Below, piece after piece: positions 61,726-64,000 of a stretch of DNA of 64,000 bases (position 1 is its first letter; the number at the start of each line of letters is the position of its first letter). The notes under the pieces were generated by a model. That model was given only the letters and a program-made list of their open reading frames with translations, made no database searches and had not been told where the DNA came from. The position numbers and the translations under genes are program-made. The stretch covers positions 1 through 64,000 of the forward strand of contig NZ_NPIA01000006.1 in NCBI RefSeq assembly GCF_002262935.1, read 5' to 3'. The stretch is from Lottiidibacillus patelloidae. GTDB lineage: Bacteria > Bacillota > Bacilli > Bacillales > SA5d-4.

Positions 61726-62811
61726 ATGAAAAATATCTTAGTTACCGGTGGTGCAGGTTTTATAGGTAGCAATTTTGTCAAAATGATGTTACACAAGCAC
61801 CCGGACTTTAAAATAATAAATATAGACAAACTTACTTATGCTGGAAATCTTGAAAATTTAGAGAGTGTTTTAGATAATCCAAACCACACTTTTTTAAAGG
61901 TAGATATTAGAAACAGAAAGCAAATAGAAGAAATATTTCAGTCACACGAAATTGATACTGTTATAAACTTTGCAGCAGAGTCCCATGTTGATAGAAGTAT
62001 TGAAGAACCAGAGATATTTTTAAGTACTAACGTAATTGGGACTCAGGTACTTCTTGATGTTGCAAAGAAAAACTGGAAATTAAACCCCAGTGACAAATAC
62101 TGCAGAAGATTTAAACCTGGTGTTAAATTTTTACAAGTCTCTACTGATGAAGTTTATGGTAGCTTAGGTGAAACAGGGAAGTTTGTAGAGACTACGCCTT
62201 TAATGCCAAATAGCCCGTACTCAGCCTCTAAAGCCAGTGCAGATTTACTTGTAAGAGCATACCACGAAACATATAATATGCCAGTTAACATTACTCGCTG
62301 TAGTAACAATTATGGTCCATATCAATTCTTGGAGAAACTTATTCCTCTTATGATTGTTAACTGCATTAGAGAAAGAGAATTACCTGTGTATGGAGATGGA
62401 ATGCAAGTAAGAGACTGGCTACATGTTTCCGATCACTGTTCTGCTATCGATACTGTCCTACATAAAGGTAGTGAGGGAGAAATCTATAATATAGGTGGAA
62501 ACAATGAAAAAACAAATATAGAAATAGTTAGTGTGATATTAAAAAAGCTAAGAAAATCTAATTCACTTATTAAATATATTAAAGATCGTCCAGGACATGA
62601 CAGAAGATACGCCATCGACAATAGCAAAATAACATCACAATTAGGCTGGAAACCATTATATACGATAGAAGAGGGTATAGAAGAGACTATAGATTGGTAT
62701 GTAAATAATAGTGAGTGGATTAATAGTATAATCTCAAAGGAATACACTAAATATTATGAAAAAATGTATATTAGTAAAAGTGAAGCATCTATAGTCAGGA
62801 AAGAGGGCTAA
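61726..62811 (+). CDS. rfbB: dTDP-glucose 4,6-dehydratase
   Basis: Converts dTDP-glucose to dTDP-4-keto-6-deoxyglucose, the substrate of the ketoisomerase encoded upstream. It has about 361 residues: T-G-G-A-G-F-I-G-S-N, the S-T-D-E-V-Y-G motif and the catalytic Y-S-A-S-K. The ATG at 61726, nine bases after GAGAGG, is preferred; another ATG at 61720 is too close to the site. Confidence 0.93.
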   Translation: MKNILVTGGAGFIGSNFVKMMLHKHPDFKIINIDKLTYAGNLENLESVLDNPNHTFLKVDIRNRKQIEEIFQSHEIDTVINFAAESHVDRSIEEPEIFLSTNVIGTQVLLDVAKKNWKLNPSDKYCRRFKPGVKFLQVSTDEVYGSLGETGKFVETTPLMPNSPYSASKASADLLVRAYHETYNMPVNITRCSNNYGPYQFLEKLIPLMIVNCIRERELPVYGDGMQVRDWLHVSDHCSAIDTVLHKGSEGEIYNIGGNNEKTNIEIVSVILKKLRKSNSLIKYIKDRPGHDRRYAIDNSKITSQLGWKPLYTIEEGIEETIDWYVNNSEWINSIISKEYTKYYEKMYISKSEASIVRKEG

Positions 62812-63390
62812 TCATTCATATCTTAAATGTTAGTTTAAAGAATTTATTTTACGAATATAGGTAATATTTGCTAAAAAGATGAATGTTATAGATTTCCGAC
62901 TAGAATTTAATTTTAATAGCTGAGAAAATGAAGTAATAAAGAAGATGCTACATTATATACAACAAAACTAATCAAAATTAAGTTCCTTTTTGTTTCAATC
63001 CAGTTCCTCTTCAAGTAATTCAGATAATCACTAAACCCTTTTCCCGTAGAACGTGCCTGGACTATATTGAATAACCTGACATTAGGGTCTATCATAGTGT
63101 AGGCGTAAGGTGATACATTTATTTATAATAGAGATATAAGATTAAAATATTTTCTGGAAAGATAACTAAAGTGTCGAGGGAATTGAAAAAGTAATCTATT
63201 CTAAAGATTGAACAGTACTTGCGACATATGTCCTTGGATACTCTCTCGAATTGATAATCTTTCACCACTAATAAGGATAAGTACAAAGATTTATTTGTAT
63301 CAAGTAAAAATTAGAATTAATTCTAATTTGTGTGATCCCGTATGTAATTAATATATATAAATTATCATACTTATTGAAAGGAAATTAATC
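62812..63390. other. Gene-poor region before the UDP-glucose dehydrogenase
   Basis: No gene on the plus strand. A minus-strand frame (start ATG 63095, end 62913, 60 codons, open further upstream) reads like real protein in composition (I-D-P-N-V-R-L-F-N-I-V) but has no ribosome binding site and matches nothing I can name. A 22-bp perfect palindrome lies at 63308-63329. The region may be the scar of a past recombination. Confidence 0.4.
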
Positions 63391-64000
63391 ATGTATAAAA
63401 TTGCAGTGGCTGGAACAGGCTATGTCGGCTTAGTGGCAGGTGTATGCTTTGCTGAAGTTGGCCATCACGTATCCTGTGTGGATATTGATGAAGATAAAGT
63501 AAAGTTAATGAAATCTGGCATATCTCCTATATTTGAAACTGGTTTGGAAGATTTAATGCAGAAAAATTATAATGCTGGAACAATTGATTACACAACTGAT
63601 TATAAATCAGTTTATAAGGATGCAGATGCAATATTTATTGGAGTTGGTACTCCAGAGCAACCAGATGGTTCTGCAAATCTATCATATATCGCTACAGTTG
63701 CAAGGCAAATTGCTGAATCCGTTGAAAAAGATTGTTTAGTTGTTGTAAAATCAACTGTTCCAGTTGGGACGAATGATAAAGTAGAGCAATTTATCCAAGA
63801 CTTTTTAGTTAGCGATGTCAAAGTAGAAGTAGCATCTAATCCAGAGTTTTTAGCACAAGGTTCAGCTGTACATGATACATTGCAAGCGGAACGAATTATA
63901 ATCGGTACGGAAAGTAAATGGGCTGAAGAGCGATTGATGAAAATCTATGAACCGTTTAAATTACCAATTGTGTCAGTAAATAGAAGGTCTGCTGAGATGA
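63391..64000 (+). CDS. ugd: UDP-glucose 6-dehydrogenase, 5' part only
   Basis: Makes UDP-glucuronate from UDP-glucose. The frame is open from ATG 63391 to the window edge (203 codons), so the C-terminal half is missing only because the window ends. The NAD fold opens A-V-A-G-T-G-Y-V-G-L-V-A-G, followed by G-V-G-T-P, K-S-T-V-P-V-G-T and N-P-E-F-L-A-Q-G-S-A. AAAGGAAA lies upstream. It would use UDP-glucose from the GalU-type enzyme at 41.6 kb. Confidence 0.9.
   Translation, partial: MYKIAVAGTGYVGLVAGVCFAEVGHHVSCVDIDEDKVKLMKSGISPIFETGLEDLMQKNYNAGTIDYTTDYKSVYKDADAIFIGVGTPEQPDGSANLSYIATVARQIAESVEKDCLVVVKSTVPVGTNDKVEQFIQDFLVSDVKVEVASNPEFLAQGSAVHDTLQAERIIIGTESKWAEERLMKIYEPFKLPIVSVNRRSAEM

Noticed and set aside
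62913-63095. Minus-strand 60-codon frame as a transposase fragment
   Set aside because: The composition looks protein-like, but I could not match it to any named transposase family and saw no terminal repeats.

Overview
The window reads as chromosomal DNA of an endospore-forming, low-GC Bacillaceae (Firmicutes). Three things support this. Core sporulation genes are present (spoIID, spoIIQ, spoIIID). The order murA - spoIID - spoIIQ - spoIIID - mbl - fabZ matches the Bacillus arrangement downstream of the ATP synthase region, with ywzB and ywmB homologues before murA. Ribosome binding sites are strong (AGGAGG type), with frequent TTG and GTG starts. The intergenic repeats resemble those I associate with alkaliphilic Bacillaceae; that is an impression, not proof of genus. 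No rRNA, tRNA, CRISPR array or intact insertion sequence was recognised.

Region 1 (about 0.5-10.9 kb) is a single operon, nuoABCDHIJKLMN, behind a near-consensus promoter and closed by a terminator. It encodes the 11-subunit form of respiratory complex I, without the NuoEFG NADH-input module. NuoC carries a long Ala/Lys repeat extension. Region 2 (10.9-16.5 kb) holds small membrane proteins and lipoproteins, an alarmone-hydrolase-like HD protein, ywzB and ywmB. Region 3 (16.5-20.5 kb) is murA, spoIID and spoIIQ: peptidoglycan precursor synthesis and the engulfment machinery.

Region 4 (20.5-32.1 kb) is accessory. It holds a Cys-rich mini-protein, a DUF1028 protein, a membrane diguanylate cyclase behind a CRP/FNR-type box and a structured leader, a NUDIX hydrolase, a VOC protein, two CBO0543-like membrane proteins, a secreted subtilisin-carboxypeptidase fusion of 1254 residues, and an SRPBCC protein. 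Region 5 (32.3-36.8 kb) returns to core genes (spoIIID, mbl, an EpuA-like protein, fabZ), then a small sigma factor and a class D sortase.

Region 6 (37.4 kb to the end) is a Wzy-dependent exopolysaccharide/capsule cluster. It starts with a chain-length/kinase/phosphatase control module, a 4,6-dehydratase and a GalU-type pyrophosphorylase. A more AT-rich variable part follows: initiating sugar transferase, UDP-L-FucNAc synthesis (capE/capF/capG type) with a WbuB-like transferase, a UDP-HexNAc dehydrogenase, several glycosyltransferases, polymerase, flippase, and a dTDP-3-amino-3,6-dideoxyhexose pathway (rmlA, rmlB, FdtA/QdtA isomerase, aminotransferase, acetyltransferase). A UDP-glucose dehydrogenase gene runs off the right edge.

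The intergenic DNA is rich in structured repeats: two related 100-130 bp families with terminal inverted repeats that covary between copies, a nested-hairpin element, short CCACCTA/TTAGTTGG arrays, and a short TCGACAAATCCCGGGAA element. With the S8-M14 fusion protease and the leader of the diguanylate cyclase, these are the most interesting parts. I found no single convincing new multi-gene system.
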